Shown here piece after piece: positions 26,365 through 35,913 of a stretch of 64,000 bases of DNA. Origin of the DNA: Chondromyces crocatus (GTDB taxonomy: Bacteria; Myxococcota_A; Polyangia; Polyangiales; Polyangiaceae); the NCBI RefSeq assembly GCF_001189295.1, contig NZ_CP012159.1, positions 3,608,973 through 3,672,972 on the forward strand, read 5' to 3'. Made by a program: the position numbers and the translations under genes. The notes below the pieces were generated by a model that was not told where the DNA came from, ran no database searches, and was given only the letters and a program-made list of their open reading frames with translations. Positions within the stretch are counted from its first letter, which is position 1, and every line of letters starts with the position of its first letter.

Positions 26365-28271
26365 TGTTCACCCTCCCACCAGTTGACCGCCGGGATCGCC
26401 CGGGTGGTATTCGTGCCGCAGTGCACCTCGCCAGCCATGCGGTGATACAGCGCCCAGTTGTCGATCCAGTGTACGGCGATTCCCAGCGGTGCAAAAGCCT
26501 CGCTCATCTGCTGCTTGAAGATGTCCTGGCCTCCAATCACCGGGCCGAATGGATCAGGCGCTGCGAAATCCGTGTCCGAGAGATAGATGCCGTTCACCAT
26601 CCCCGGCACGTACGCGACGGCATAGCCCGACTCGGACTCCCAGACCGAGCCGATCCGGACGATGTCGTCCTCGGTGATGCCCGTCTCTTGCACGAGGACC
26701 TCGACCTGACTGTCGACCTCGGCGGCTGCCCACGCGCTGGTGTTCATGAGGTCGGGATCGTTCAGCACCGCGTTGATGGTGGTACGTGCGGAGCCCTTGG
26801 ACGCGAACATCTCCGTGCTCCCGTACCCCGCGTCCCGCGCTTGCTGGAGCATCTGCACGCCGATTCCGCTGTCGGCGACGACCAGGGCCCAGCCACGTGC
26901 GGTCGGGGCCTTGACGAAGCTCGTGGTCTCGTCGACGTGACCGACGAGGAGCCACGAGGTGTCGAGGTACACGGGCGGCTGGTAGCCCTGCGCGACCAGC
27001 ATGCGGTCGAAGCTCTGGTCGGGGTAGTACGACGCCGTCTTGCCGCGGAGGACGCGACCGACGGGGTAGCTGCGCCCCTCGTGGGTGAAGGGCGGGATCG
27101 TTTCGGTGTTCCCGAACGAGTTCAGCGAGTCCATCGAGTTCGCGTGGTTCGTGTCGTACTGCACCGCGCCGGCGACGTCCTTCCCGCGCAGTGTGGTGAA
27201 GACGATGCGGCCCGCCGAGCGCAGGCTCCCGCCGGTGTAGTTGGCCGAGCGGAAGTTCACGTGGATGACCTGCTTCTGCCCGCCAGGGCCTGGCATGGCC
27301 ATGTAGCCCGTCTCGAAGAAGTCCTGCGTCCACTGGTCGTTGAGGGACATCTCCAGGGTCGGCTCCGGCACATTCGAGGCGTTCACGGCGGTCGCGAGAC
27401 CCTGCCGGAACACCGTCGAGCCGTTGCCGGTCATCCGGGTGACGTAGACGCGCTCGGCCGGATCGAGATGATGGCGGAGCAGCACGGGGGCGACGCGCAT
27501 CTTCAACGTGTCGGTTCCCCCCTCGACGGGCTCTCCGTTTCGCGTGCCTCCTTCGACGGTGAGGGTGAGCTCGGCGAAGCCGTCCCAGACCGTCAGATCG
27601 CGCACGATGTCCCTGCCCTCGATGGCGAGCTCGATCCCCGCCTGGAGCTCGGCAGCCGTGAGGGTGCCTTCCGGGGAGAGCGCGGTGAAGCTGTCTCCAT
27701 CGGCCTTGAAGAGGCGGACCTTGCTCCTCGCCTGCTCGTTCAGGGTCACCGTGGCCGACGCGTCGGCCGGGGCGTCCGGCCACGGGGCGACGCGCAGCCT
27801 GGCGAGATCGAGCAGATCGTCGGGACCATTCACCACCTCGTCGGCGGCGTCATTGCAAGCCGCGAGCTGCGAATCGCTCACGCTCTGGCCCTTCGGACAC
27901 GATCCCCGGTCGTCGTCGATGTTGGCGAGGAAGATCGCGCCACGCGCCGCGTCCCACGTGTCTTCATTCACGTCGTCGTCGGGATCGTTCAGATCGACGA
28001 CGCCATCGCGGTTCACGTCGGCGCGGAGATCCACGATGGCCCTCGCGCTGCTGGCTCCACCGCTGCCACCGTCACCGCCGACGCCACCGGCTCCACCGAC
28101 ATCGCCGCCGCCCACGTTCGTCGCGCTGCTCGTCGTGGGAGGGCTCCCGCCAGTTCCACCCGAGCCGCCCGTGGCCTGGTTCGGGAAGAGGTCTTCCTGG
28201 TCTCCGCTGCACGCCGCAGCACCAGCCGTGAGAACGGCAGCGCCGAGCAAGAGCCATCGAGCTGTCACCAT
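26361..28271 (-). CDS. Protein-arginine deiminase (animal-type PAD) lipoprotein
   Basis: A 636-residue secreted lipoprotein (lipobox AAAC, Cys21) with the catalytic domain of animal-type peptidylarginine deiminases. These convert protein arginine to citrulline. The active-site residues align well in spacing with human PAD4: Asp317 in TQDFFETGYM, His445 and Asp447 in GHVDE, and Cys618 in EVHCGTN. Residues 80-105 contain DVNRDGVVDLNDPDDD, a calcium-loop-like sequence after a GG-rich linker; animal PADs require calcium. This enzyme class differs from the Porphyromonas PPAD. The downstream HEAT protein overlaps by ATGA. Cellular targets are unknown. Its export suggests modification of surface or prey proteins. 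Confidence 0.9.
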   Translation of the reverse strand: MVTARWLLLGAAVLTAGAAACSGDQEDLFPNQATGGSGGTGGSPPTTSSATNVGGGDVGGAGGVGGDGGSGGASSARAIVDLRADVNRDGVVDLNDPDDDVNEDTWDAARGAIFLANIDDDRGSCPKGQSVSDSQLAACNDAADEVVNGPDDLLDLARLRVAPWPDAPADASATVTLNEQARSKVRLFKADGDSFTALSPEGTLTAAELQAGIELAIEGRDIVRDLTVWDGFAELTLTVEGGTRNGEPVEGGTDTLKMRVAPVLLRHHLDPAERVYVTRMTGNGSTVFRQGLATAVNASNVPEPTLEMSLNDQWTQDFFETGYMAMPGPGGQKQVIHVNFRSANYTGGSLRSAGRIVFTTLRGKDVAGAVQYDTNHANSMDSLNSFGNTETIPPFTHEGRSYPVGRVLRGKTASYYPDQSFDRMLVAQGYQPPVYLDTSWLLVGHVDETTSFVKAPTARGWALVVADSGIGVQMLQQARDAGYGSTEMFASKGSARTTINAVLNDPDLMNTSAWAAAEVDSQVEVLVQETGITEDDIVRIGSVWESESGYAVAYVPGMVNGIYLSDTDFAAPDPFGPVIGGQDIFKQQMSEAFAPLGIAVHWIDNWALYHRMAGEVHCGTNTTRAIPAVNWWEGEQ

Positions 28272-28760
28272 CCAGGGTCTGCTCCTCGACGGCCGGGAAG
28301 TCCGACCGCCGGAAGACCAGTACCACGGAGGCGTGATGGGCTTTAAGCGCGGCGAGAGGGCATCGCGTGTCGATGGGTAGCGGCACTACATCGTTCCAGC
28401 GGCAGCGGCTTGCGTCGAGAGGCACTGCCGCGACCGCTTCGTGCGTGCGCTCCAGGCGTCTGCGCGCCACGGCGTGCGGTCGAAGTGCCTGGATCATCGA
28501 GGCGCCGAAGGCTCACGGAAACGTGGGAGAGCCGCGCGAGCGCGCGCGCCGTGACGGCGTTTTCCATGACCGAGGCGAACGAGCGCGCGAGGCGATCGAG
28601 CGCAGGGGCGCGAGCTCCTGGCGACGGCTGCGACAGGGCTGCGCTGCGGCGTGACGGTGCCGGGTGCTGCGGCGTGACGGCGGCGGGCGCTGAGGCGGCG
28701 CGAAACGCGAGCTGGATGCGTCGCTGTACCTCGCCCTGCGCGCCGGCTAGCCTCCGGCCC
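28272..28760. other. Gene-free region upstream of the propeller protein
   Basis: The 489 bp between the arginine deiminase start and the plus-strand propeller gene have no convincing coding content. A frame continuous with the next gene starts at 28410 but is Arg/Ala/Ser-rich and not protein-like. A 23-bp phrase GCTGCGGCGTGACGG is directly repeated near 28640-28690. Confidence 0.45.
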
Positions 28761-30005
28761 GTGTCTCCCCCGTCTCCGCGCTTTGCCTACCACCCGGAGG
28801 GCCACGTGCTGGTCCTCGCCGATGGGAACGAGCTGTTCGTCCACGAGGGCAACGGGGACGCGCCGCGCTGGCACCACCGGGCCGCGACGGCGCTCGCCGC
28901 GGTGGGCGTGGCGGATGACGTGATCGTCTCCCTCTCCGTGGACGGGATGCTGTCCTGGTGGTCCCTCGACGGTGGCGAACCGCTCGCCGAGATCGCTCTT
29001 GGAGAGACGCCACGCGCCCTCGCCGTCGCCTCCAGCGGCACGTGCGCCGTGGCGCTGGCGAGCGGCGTCGTCATCGAGCCGCGGGACGGCGCCCGAGTCG
29101 CGCTGCCCGTGCCCGATGCGACGGCCCTCGCATGGTCGGCGCGCGGTGAGCGTCTGGCGGTCGGCAGCGAGGAGGGCCACCTGCACCTCTTCTGCCTCGC
29201 AGATGAAGCCCCCAAGGAAGAGACCAGAGCCATCCCCGGCTCTGTCGAGACGACCGAGCCCGCGGAGACGCGCGAGCCGGTGGAGAACAGCGAGGCCGCG
29301 GAGACGAGTAAGCCTGTCGAGACGACCGAGGCCGCCGGGACGACCGAGCCTGTCGAGACGACCGAGGTCGCCGGGACGACCGAGCCTGTCGAGACGCGGC
29401 GCCCCGAGGCCGTCGTGACGGACCTCCGCGCTCCCGTGCGTAGCCTGGCCTGGTGCTCCGCCGGCTTCTGGATCGCCGCCGTCGGCGATCGCCTCGTCAC
29501 CGTCGACGCGGACGGAGGCCAGCCCATGACCCTCATGCGCATGACGGGTCGACGGCCCGACTGCGTGAGCTGCGCCGCGGCCGGGGACCTCCTGGGCGTG
29601 CGGCTCGACCGGCACACGGCGGTGGCGCTGGAGATCGCCTCGAAGAAGCTGGTCGCCGTCCTGAGCGTCCCCGATCGCGAGGTGATCGGCCTCGCCTTCG
29701 GGCCCGAGGCCTGGCTCGGCCTGGGCCTCGACCAGGGCGACGCCAACCGGATCGCGCTGCGGGCTCGGACGCTGCACAGGACGGAGCGCCACCCTGGCCG
29801 CGAAGGGACGAGCTGGCTGCTCGGGATCTCCTTCGACGCCACCGAGCTGCCGCGGCCCAGCCTGGGGGCGGACATCCTCGACCTCGCGGACGCCGCGGAC
29901 GCCGTGGACGACGTCGGGACCACGGAGGACGCCGCGAGGACGGCGTGGGCGCTCGGTGTGACGGCGGCGCTCCTGGGCGTCATCCTCCTGCTCGCGAGCC
30001 GCTGA
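28761..30005 (+). CDS. WD40-like beta-propeller membrane protein with ETTEP repeats
   Basis: A 414-residue protein whose N-terminal 160 and central 120 residues look like propeller blades (for example PRFAYHPEGHVLVLADGN and VRSLAWCSAGFWIAAVG). They are separated by an acidic insert of about 65 residues with EPVETTEAAGTTEPVETTEV repeats. The C-terminus has one membrane helix (AWALGVTAALLGVILLLAS), placing it as a tail-anchored protein. The GTG at 28761 is chosen because sequence upstream is unlike protein. It may be a binding or scaffold protein; no catalytic residue is recognised. It is divergent from the arginine deiminase operon. Confidence 0.65.
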   Translation: MSPPSPRFAYHPEGHVLVLADGNELFVHEGNGDAPRWHHRAATALAAVGVADDVIVSLSVDGMLSWWSLDGGEPLAEIALGETPRALAVASSGTCAVALASGVVIEPRDGARVALPVPDATALAWSARGERLAVGSEEGHLHLFCLADEAPKEETRAIPGSVETTEPAETREPVENSEAAETSKPVETTEAAGTTEPVETTEVAGTTEPVETRRPEAVVTDLRAPVRSLAWCSAGFWIAAVGDRLVTVDADGGQPMTLMRMTGRRPDCVSCAAAGDLLGVRLDRHTAVALEIASKKLVAVLSVPDREVIGLAFGPEAWLGLGLDQGDANRIALRARTLHRTERHPGREGTSWLLGISFDATELPRPSLGADILDLADAADAVDDVGTTEDAARTAWALGVTAALLGVILLLASR

Positions 30006-30130
30006 CCCGCAGGACATCCCTTCCCAACGGCGACCCCTGCGGGCCATCATGATCGCTCAACCACGTACGCCGCGGCTCGACCTGACAGCGTGTCAAGTCC
30101 CATGAGAGCCCGCAGCGCAAGGAGGACGGC

Positions 30131-33082
30131 ATGGCAGGAGCCCCGAGGTCGACCACCCACCCCGTCCCACACACTTGTCGCGAGCCCCTCGTTTCCTGGC
30201 TTTCGCGCTGTGCGTGGTGGATGGGATGCCTGGTCGCCGCGGCGTGCGTGTCGGCCCCCGAACCGGAAGATGCTGGTGCGCGCCCCGCTGCGGTGACGCC
30301 GAGTGCGCAAGCGCAGGCGGTCACCGACACGGCCCCTCCCGCCCTTCGCGCGGCCTACATCGCCGCCGTGCAGGCCGACGCGCCCGCCATCTACCACTTC
30401 CGCGACACGCCCCAGGGGCTCCGCGCCGACCCCACGGGCGCGGGCCTCGCCGTCACGCTCGCCGGCGCTGGCGTGCGGGTGCTCTCGCGCTCCCGCCGCT
30501 GGGAAGCCTCGTTCGCATCGCTCTCCCTCGGGTGTCCCGGCGCCACCGTGGAGGTCACGCCGACCCCACCCGTCCTCGCCGGCCGACGCGCCGAGTACCG
30601 ACATGGCGACGTCGTGGAGTGGTACCAGCACGGTCCCCTCGGCCTGGAGCAGGGCTTCGACCTCGCCCGCCGCCCCGCCTGCAGCGCCGCGGGCGAGGGC
30701 CGCGTCGAACTCTCGATGACCCTCGGTGGCACCGTCCGTCCCGAGCTTGCCGACGAGCGGACCATCCGTCTACGCGACGCCGCGGGCCGCGAGGTCGGCC
30801 GCTACGCCGAGCTGTTCGTGCGTGACGCCGCGGGCCGCGAGATCCCGGCCTCCCTCGACGTCCGGGGAGATCGCATCCGCATCCTCGTCGACGACCGTGT
30901 CGCCACCTACCCCCTGGTGATCGACCCCCTCGTCTGGGAGGTCTCCGAGCAGCTCGCGACCTCCGGGGCGGGGGCGCTCGAGCAGCTCGGCACCTCCATC
31001 GTCCTCTCGGGCGACACCGCGCTCCTCGGCGCACCCGAGGCCACCGTGGGCACCGTACCGGGCGCTGGCGTCGTCTACGTCTTCGGGCGCGTCTCCGGCG
31101 CCTGGGTGGAACAGCAGAAGCTCCACGCCGCCTACACCCCCCCGGCGCTGCCCGTCGCCCGTCGCTTCGGCGCCTCCCTCGCCCTTTCGGGCGACACCGC
31201 CGTGATCGGCGCGCCGCACCACGCCGGCATCAACTCCTCGGGCCGCGCCTACGTCTTCACCCGCGCGGGCGGCACCTGGACCGAGCAGCAGGCCCTCGCC
31301 CCCCCCGCCGGGCTCCCCCACGACGAGTTCGGCAACGCCGTCGCGCTGGACGGCGACACCGCGCTCATCGGCGCGCAACGCGACGACGGTCACGGCACGG
31401 ACGCCGGCGCCGTCTACGTCTTCTCGCGCACGGGCAGCCTGTGGTCCCAGGTCACCAAACTCTTCGCCCTCGACGCGGCCGCTGGCGACACCTTCGGCGC
31501 CGCGATCGCCTTCTCCGAGCAGCAAGCCCTCATCGGCGCTCCCCGCCATGGCACCCCTTTCGCCAGCGCCGGCGCCGTGTACGTCATGGATCGCGGCGGC
31601 GGCGTCTGGTTGCAGATCGACAAACTCACGGCCCCCAGCGTCAGCGTCCGCCAGTTCGGGCAGGCCATCGCCATGGACGGCGACACCGCCGTGATCGGTG
31701 CCCCTGGCGACCTGACCCTCGGCCCCGGTGTCGGCGCGGCCTACGTCTACACGCGCGCCGACGGCTTCTGGAACCAGTCCCAGCAGCTCTTGCCCTCCGG
31801 AGCCGCCCCCGAGGCCTTCGGCGCTGCCGTCGCCCTGCTCGGGGACCGCCTCGCCGTGGGCGCTCCCCTCGAAGGCCCCGCCGATGAAGGCGCCGCCTAC
31901 TTCTTCGAGCGCAGCGGTGGCCTCTTCACCGAGACCGGCGAGCGCACCGCCCCCACCCCTGCCCAGCACTTCGGCGCCTTCATCGCCCTCGGCGTCGACT
32001 TCGCGCTCGCGGGCGCCCCCCACACCCTCGCGCAGCAGGGCGCCGTGTACGCCCTCCACCAGGTCGACCTGCTCGCCGACGGCCAGCCCTGCGCCGATGA
32101 TGGCGCGTGCGTCTCCGGCCACTGCGTCGACGGCGTGTGCTGCGACCAGCCCTGCGGCGGCGACGGGAGCGCGTGCCAGGCCTGCAGCGCGAGCCGGGGC
32201 GCACAGGCGGATGGAACGTGTACCGTCCTGCCCTCCGGCACCCTCTGCCGCGACGCCGCGAGTGCGTGCGACCTCGCCGAGACCTGCGATGGTCTTTCTG
32301 GCGAGTGCCCCCCCGACGCGCTCGCCCTCGCGGGCACCTCCTGCCGCGCGTCCGTGGGACCCTGCGATGCCGAAGAGGTCTGCGACGGCGCGACGCTCGA
32401 CTGCCCTCCCGATCTGAGCGCACCTGCCGGCACGACCTGCCGCTTCGCCGTGGGGCCATGCGACGCCGAGGAGAGCTGCGACGGCGTGACGCCCGATTGC
32501 CCCCCCGATCTGCTCGCCACCGCCGGCACCGAGTGCCGCGCGGCCACGGGCGCCTGCGACGTCGCCGAGGCCTGCGATGGCCTCTCCGGCGCGTGCCCCT
32601 CCGACACCTTCCTGAGCGCAGGGGTGGCTTGCCGCCCCCAGGTGGGCCCTTGCGACCGCGCCGAGGCGTGCAGCGGCACCAGCGCCGAGTGCCCCCCCGA
32701 TGTCGTCCGCGGTGCGGGGACCTTGTGTCGCGCCGCGCTCGGCATGTGCGACCTCGCCGAGGTCTGCGACGGCGTGGGTGCGGCCTGTCCCACCGACGTT
32801 CTCGCCACCGACGGCACCGCCTGCCCTGGCGGCACCTGCGAAGCCGGGACCTGCAGCTCCGACGGCACCGGCGGCGCGGGCGGTGGCGTCGGCGGTGGCG
32901 ACGGCGACGTCGACCCGTCGAGCGTCAGCGGCTGCGCCTGCCGCCTCGCGGAGGCGCCGGCACCCGCGACCTCGGCCGAGCGCGCCGCTCTCCCGGCCCT
33001 GGCGGCCCTGGCGATTGCCCTGCGCCGCAGCCGCCGTGCATCCCGCAGCAAGCCCGCTCGACGCGAACCCACCGCGCATTGA
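30131..33082 (+). CDS. FG-GAP repeat surface protein with Cys repeats and MYXO-CTERM-like tail
   Basis: A 983-residue exported protein with an AAGGAGGACGGC ribosome site, and a lipobox-like signal peptide (LVAAAC). Residues of about 270-630 contain seven FG-GAP-type repeats (FGASLALSGDTAVIGAPHHAG-like units), forming an integrin-alpha-like propeller. Residues of about 650-900 contain six or seven Cys-rich units of about 36 residues (CDLAETCDG...CPPD pattern). After a GG-rich linker the C-terminus has GCACRLAE, a hydrophobic stretch and an Arg-rich end (LALRRSRRASR), matching the MYXO-CTERM sorting signal. It is likely anchored at the outer surface for adhesion. The gene stands alone. Confidence 0.87.
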   Translation: MAGAPRSTTHPVPHTCREPLVSWLSRCAWWMGCLVAAACVSAPEPEDAGARPAAVTPSAQAQAVTDTAPPALRAAYIAAVQADAPAIYHFRDTPQGLRADPTGAGLAVTLAGAGVRVLSRSRRWEASFASLSLGCPGATVEVTPTPPVLAGRRAEYRHGDVVEWYQHGPLGLEQGFDLARRPACSAAGEGRVELSMTLGGTVRPELADERTIRLRDAAGREVGRYAELFVRDAAGREIPASLDVRGDRIRILVDDRVATYPLVIDPLVWEVSEQLATSGAGALEQLGTSIVLSGDTALLGAPEATVGTVPGAGVVYVFGRVSGAWVEQQKLHAAYTPPALPVARRFGASLALSGDTAVIGAPHHAGINSSGRAYVFTRAGGTWTEQQALAPPAGLPHDEFGNAVALDGDTALIGAQRDDGHGTDAGAVYVFSRTGSLWSQVTKLFALDAAAGDTFGAAIAFSEQQALIGAPRHGTPFASAGAVYVMDRGGGVWLQIDKLTAPSVSVRQFGQAIAMDGDTAVIGAPGDLTLGPGVGAAYVYTRADGFWNQSQQLLPSGAAPEAFGAAVALLGDRLAVGAPLEGPADEGAAYFFERSGGLFTETGERTAPTPAQHFGAFIALGVDFALAGAPHTLAQQGAVYALHQVDLLADGQPCADDGACVSGHCVDGVCCDQPCGGDGSACQACSASRGAQADGTCTVLPSGTLCRDAASACDLAETCDGLSGECPPDALALAGTSCRASVGPCDAEEVCDGATLDCPPDLSAPAGTTCRFAVGPCDAEESCDGVTPDCPPDLLATAGTECRAATGACDVAEACDGLSGACPSDTFLSAGVACRPQVGPCDRAEACSGTSAECPPDVVRGAGTLCRAALGMCDLAEVCDGVGAACPTDVLATDGTACPGGTCEAGTCSSDGTGGAGGGVGGGDGDVDPSSVSGCACRLAEAPAPATSAERAALPALAALAIALRRSRRASRSKPARREPTAH

Positions 33083-33350
33083 TGGCGCGCCCGCCGCGGG
33101 CCGGGCCCTCCCGACATGACACCACCACGCATCGACCGAGCGCCCGGCGCAGGCCAGGGGACTTGCGCCCGTGGCCCCGGGGGCCTCGCGCCCGTGGCGT
33201 GGAGGGAGCCCGAGGTGTCGAAGGAAAACCGAGGCATCGAAAGAAACCGAGGCGCCTCGAACGGCTGCGAGGCGCCTCGTCGACGTCGGGCCGGAGCGGT
33301 GTTTGCCGCGCCCGGCTCGAGCGCGCTGCTTCCGCGCAGCGCCTCGTCGC
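33083..33350. other. Intergenic region with hairpin
   Basis: The 268 bp between convergent genes contain the hairpin at 33248-33279 described separately and a purine-rich GAAGGAAAACCGAGGCATCG stretch. No gene is seen. Confidence 0.4.
33248..33279. terminator. 12-bp GC hairpin between convergent genes
   Basis: CGAGGCGCCTCG is repeated as an exact inverted copy across an 8-nt loop (33260-33267), giving a 12-bp stem. It sits in the gap between the FG-GAP gene (ending 33082) and the lipoprotein gene that stops at 33351 on the other strand. It could stop transcription from both directions, but lacks a T-run. Confidence 0.45.
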
Positions 33351-34349
33351 TCAGATCTCGTAGAGCATCTGTTCGAACACGATGATCTTGTGCGACTCGG
33401 GCAGCAGGATCACGAACAGGCTGTCCCAGTGGTCCCCGTTCGGGCCCGTCTGGTAAGTCCGGTAATACCGCTTCGCCTGCACCGACTCCGTGCCATTGGA
33501 GTAGGTATTCAGCAGCTCCGCGACGACGGGCCGGTAGATCGACGCCAGCGCCTGGTTCAGCCCTGCCGCGTCATACACATCGGGCTGGGGATCGTACTTG
33601 TACCGCCAGTAGTGCCCCTGCTTCAGCACCAGCTGCGCCGCGTGGTCCAGCGACGCCTGCCCCGTGTATTGCCACCCGAAATCGTACCGGGTCATGTCCG
33701 CGTCGGCCCCGTCCCGCCACACGCCCGCCAGCAGCGTCTCGATGTGCGGCGCGATGGCTTCCTCCACCCAGATGTTCGGCGCGTTGCTCGGCGCCGGCCC
33801 GACGTTCGCCGGCAGGCACGACCAGCCCACACAGCGCGGCTGCAACCGGAACTGCTTCCCGGCTCCTGCGTCCGCACCGACCACCGCCAGGTACTCCCCG
33901 CCGGCCTCCAGCGACGCCAGCTTGATCCGGCTCAGCTCCCCGTAGCCGTCGTCGTCATCGAGCGCGACCGGCGTCGTCCCGTAGCTCCCGCTCGCATCCT
34001 TCGGCCCGTACAGGAACAAGCTCGTGTCCAGCCCCCTCGAGCTCCCGAGCTGCGTCACCTCGACCTGGACCTGCGAATGCGCCGGAATCGTGACCGCGAA
34101 CGAATAGAACTGCGGATTCGTCGTGAAATAGGTCTGCACTGCGCCTTCGAGCGCCAGCGGCCCGAGGTACGTCGTGCTGTCGAGGATGTTCCCGGACCCC
34201 GGAGCTGGCGGCGTCGTCAGCACGGCCTCCGTGCTCTCGCCCACCACCTCGAACGTCCCCTCGTCCTCCACGCCGGCACACCCACCCAGCACGGCCAGCG
34301 GCAGCGCGCACAGCAGCGCTCTCATCCACACCCGATCCTGACGCATCAT
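33351..34349 (-). CDS. Predicted lipoprotein with PPC-like domain, function unknown
   Basis: A 332-residue lipoprotein with lipobox VLGGC at residue 24. Residues of about 50-165 resemble the prokaryotic pre-peptidase C-terminal (PPC) beta-sandwich: FYSFAVTIPAHSQVQVEVTQLG, then LDTSLFLYGPKD and an Asp-rich turn VALDDDDGYG. The C-terminal half has no family that I recognise; it includes WRYKYDPQPDVYDAAGLNQA and aromatic-rich strands. It is likely a surface or periplasmic binding protein. The gene is convergent with the FG-GAP protein and divergent from the zinc-ribbon pair. Confidence 0.78.
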   Translation of the reverse strand: MMRQDRVWMRALLCALPLAVLGGCAGVEDEGTFEVVGESTEAVLTTPPAPGSGNILDSTTYLGPLALEGAVQTYFTTNPQFYSFAVTIPAHSQVQVEVTQLGSSRGLDTSLFLYGPKDASGSYGTTPVALDDDDGYGELSRIKLASLEAGGEYLAVVGADAGAGKQFRLQPRCVGWSCLPANVGPAPSNAPNIWVEEAIAPHIETLLAGVWRDGADADMTRYDFGWQYTGQASLDHAAQLVLKQGHYWRYKYDPQPDVYDAAGLNQALASIYRPVVAELLNTYSNGTESVQAKRYYRTYQTGPNGDHWDSLFVILLPESHKIIVFEQMLYEI

Positions 34350-34576
34350 CGCATCGACCCTTGCGCCAGAGAGGACGAATCACCGGGCACGATACCTCGG
34401 CTGCCGCTCTGGCCATCTGACGCCTGTCTCACCAGCCGCCCATCGATTCAAGCGAAATTTCGGTGACATCTCCTCGTCACGAGACATCCCCCCGATCACG
34501 CCGTGCAGCGAGGTTCACCCTGGAGCGGAATCGTGTCGCGAGACGCGAATGCGCATCGTGCTACGGTCCGTCGACG

Positions 34577-35872
34577 ATGCTGGTCGAGTGCAAATTCTGC
34601 GGCGCACCCCTCGACGTGGGCGACACGGATTCCATGGTGAAATGCCGTTACTGCGACAAGACGAGCCAGGTGCGCTCGCTTCGCACGGTCATGCAGCAGA
34701 CGCCCCAAGGCTGGGCTCCTCCACCCCGGTGGATGCCGCCGGCGCACCTCCACCATCCAGCGAGCCAGCCCCTCCAGTACCACGTCACCACCGTCTCCTC
34801 CTCCGCGCCACGCCTCCTCCTCCTCCTCCTGCCCGTGGTGATTACGATGGTTATCGCCATCAGCATCGGCGTCGCGCTCACCCGGAGTGGCCAGCTCGAC
34901 ATCCCTGGCCTGCGCACGGGCGTCGCCCCCGAGAAGCTCCTCGCCCTGACGATGCGCGAGACCCCGACCGAGCTCGCGCGCCTCCTCGACGCCAAGCCCG
35001 ACGCGCACGGCTTCCTGCTCGTCCCCGTCGCCCACGACGCCGTCGCCTCCGTGACGTTCGGCTGGAAGAAGGCCAGCCCCGATCGCGTCGAGACCATCTC
35101 TCTCCACATGCGCAAACCCGAGCAGCACGACGCGGCCATCCGCAAGCAGCTCACCGAGATCTTCGGCCGCCGCTACGAGCCGCCCATGTTCCTGTGGGAG
35201 TACACCTCCATGCACTGGCTGCCGGAGGCCCAGGTGCTCAACATCAACGTGCCTGCCTCGCTGCCCATCTACGGTGACAACCCCTTCCGCGAGGAACAGC
35301 TCGCCGCCCTCTGGAGCGTCGCCAAGGTCCTCGCCTTCCAGCAGCGCACCCCGGTGGATCCTGCGCTCCTCCGCGACGCCCTCGGCACCGGCTACCCCCT
35401 CGCCACACTCGCCACCCTCGACCCGCAGACCAGCGTCGATCAGAGCGCTACCGCCATGAAGGCCCTCTTCAAGGGCACTTACCCCAAGCTCCACATCGAC
35501 ATGGACTACGCCGTCGCCCTCGCACACCCCCTGTACGGCGAGGCCATCGTGAGCTGGGACAACAAGCGCTCCGGCGTCTTGAAGCATGTCCGCCTGACCC
35601 CACCTCCGCGGAAGCAGAAGTTCCCCGATCCCTCCGTGCTCGTCGCCTGCGCCACCACGATGCTCGGCCCACCGCAGAACGTCTCCGAGGGCAACGCCCT
35701 CCGCGGCGACCAGAAGACCTACCGCTTCCGCGTCGCGAGCGGCGGCAGCGTCGACGTCTTCGAGGCCATGGTCACCGTCCAGCTCGCTCACGCCTCGAAG
35801 TCGCCCATGTCGACCGCCGATTTCCAGCGTCTCCTTCGCGGCTTCGACGCTTGCGGCAAGACGTCGGGCTGA
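34577..35872 (+). CDS. Zinc-ribbon single-pass membrane protein (paralogue 1)
   Basis: A 431-residue protein. Residues 1-35 form a zinc ribbon with two CxxC pairs (CKFCGAP and CRYCDKT). A proline-rich linker precedes a membrane helix at about residues 75-97 (RLLLLLLPVVITMVIAIS). The remainder is a soluble domain of unknown fold with segments such as SVTFGWKKASPDRVE and a final GFDACGK. The ATG at 34577 (MLVECKFC) is chosen because the paralogue starts identically. A paralogue of similar length follows 41 bp later and the same soluble domain occurs there. The role is unknown; a zinc ribbon in the cytoplasm and a large external domain suggest signal transfer or complex assembly. Confidence 0.8.
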   Translation: MLVECKFCGAPLDVGDTDSMVKCRYCDKTSQVRSLRTVMQQTPQGWAPPPRWMPPAHLHHPASQPLQYHVTTVSSSAPRLLLLLLPVVITMVIAISIGVALTRSGQLDIPGLRTGVAPEKLLALTMRETPTELARLLDAKPDAHGFLLVPVAHDAVASVTFGWKKASPDRVETISLHMRKPEQHDAAIRKQLTEIFGRRYEPPMFLWEYTSMHWLPEAQVLNINVPASLPIYGDNPFREEQLAALWSVAKVLAFQQRTPVDPALLRDALGTGYPLATLATLDPQTSVDQSATAMKALFKGTYPKLHIDMDYAVALAHPLYGEAIVSWDNKRSGVLKHVRLTPPPRKQKFPDPSVLVACATTMLGPPQNVSEGNALRGDQKTYRFRVASGGSVDVFEAMVTVQLAHASKSPMSTADFQRLLRGFDACGKTSG

Positions 35873-35913
35873 GCACCCGGCCTCGCAGCGCGCCGTGGTA
35901 GCTTGCTCCCGTC

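Noticed and set aside
28410..28760. N-terminal extension of the propeller protein
   Set aside because: The sequence is Arg/Ala/Ser-rich without domain character; the GTG at 28761 begins at the first propeller-like strand.
30770..33079. 769-residue minus-strand open frame
   Set aside because: Antisense to the FG-GAP/Cys-repeat gene, whose repeats generate a regular but meaningless Gly/Ala pattern on the other strand.
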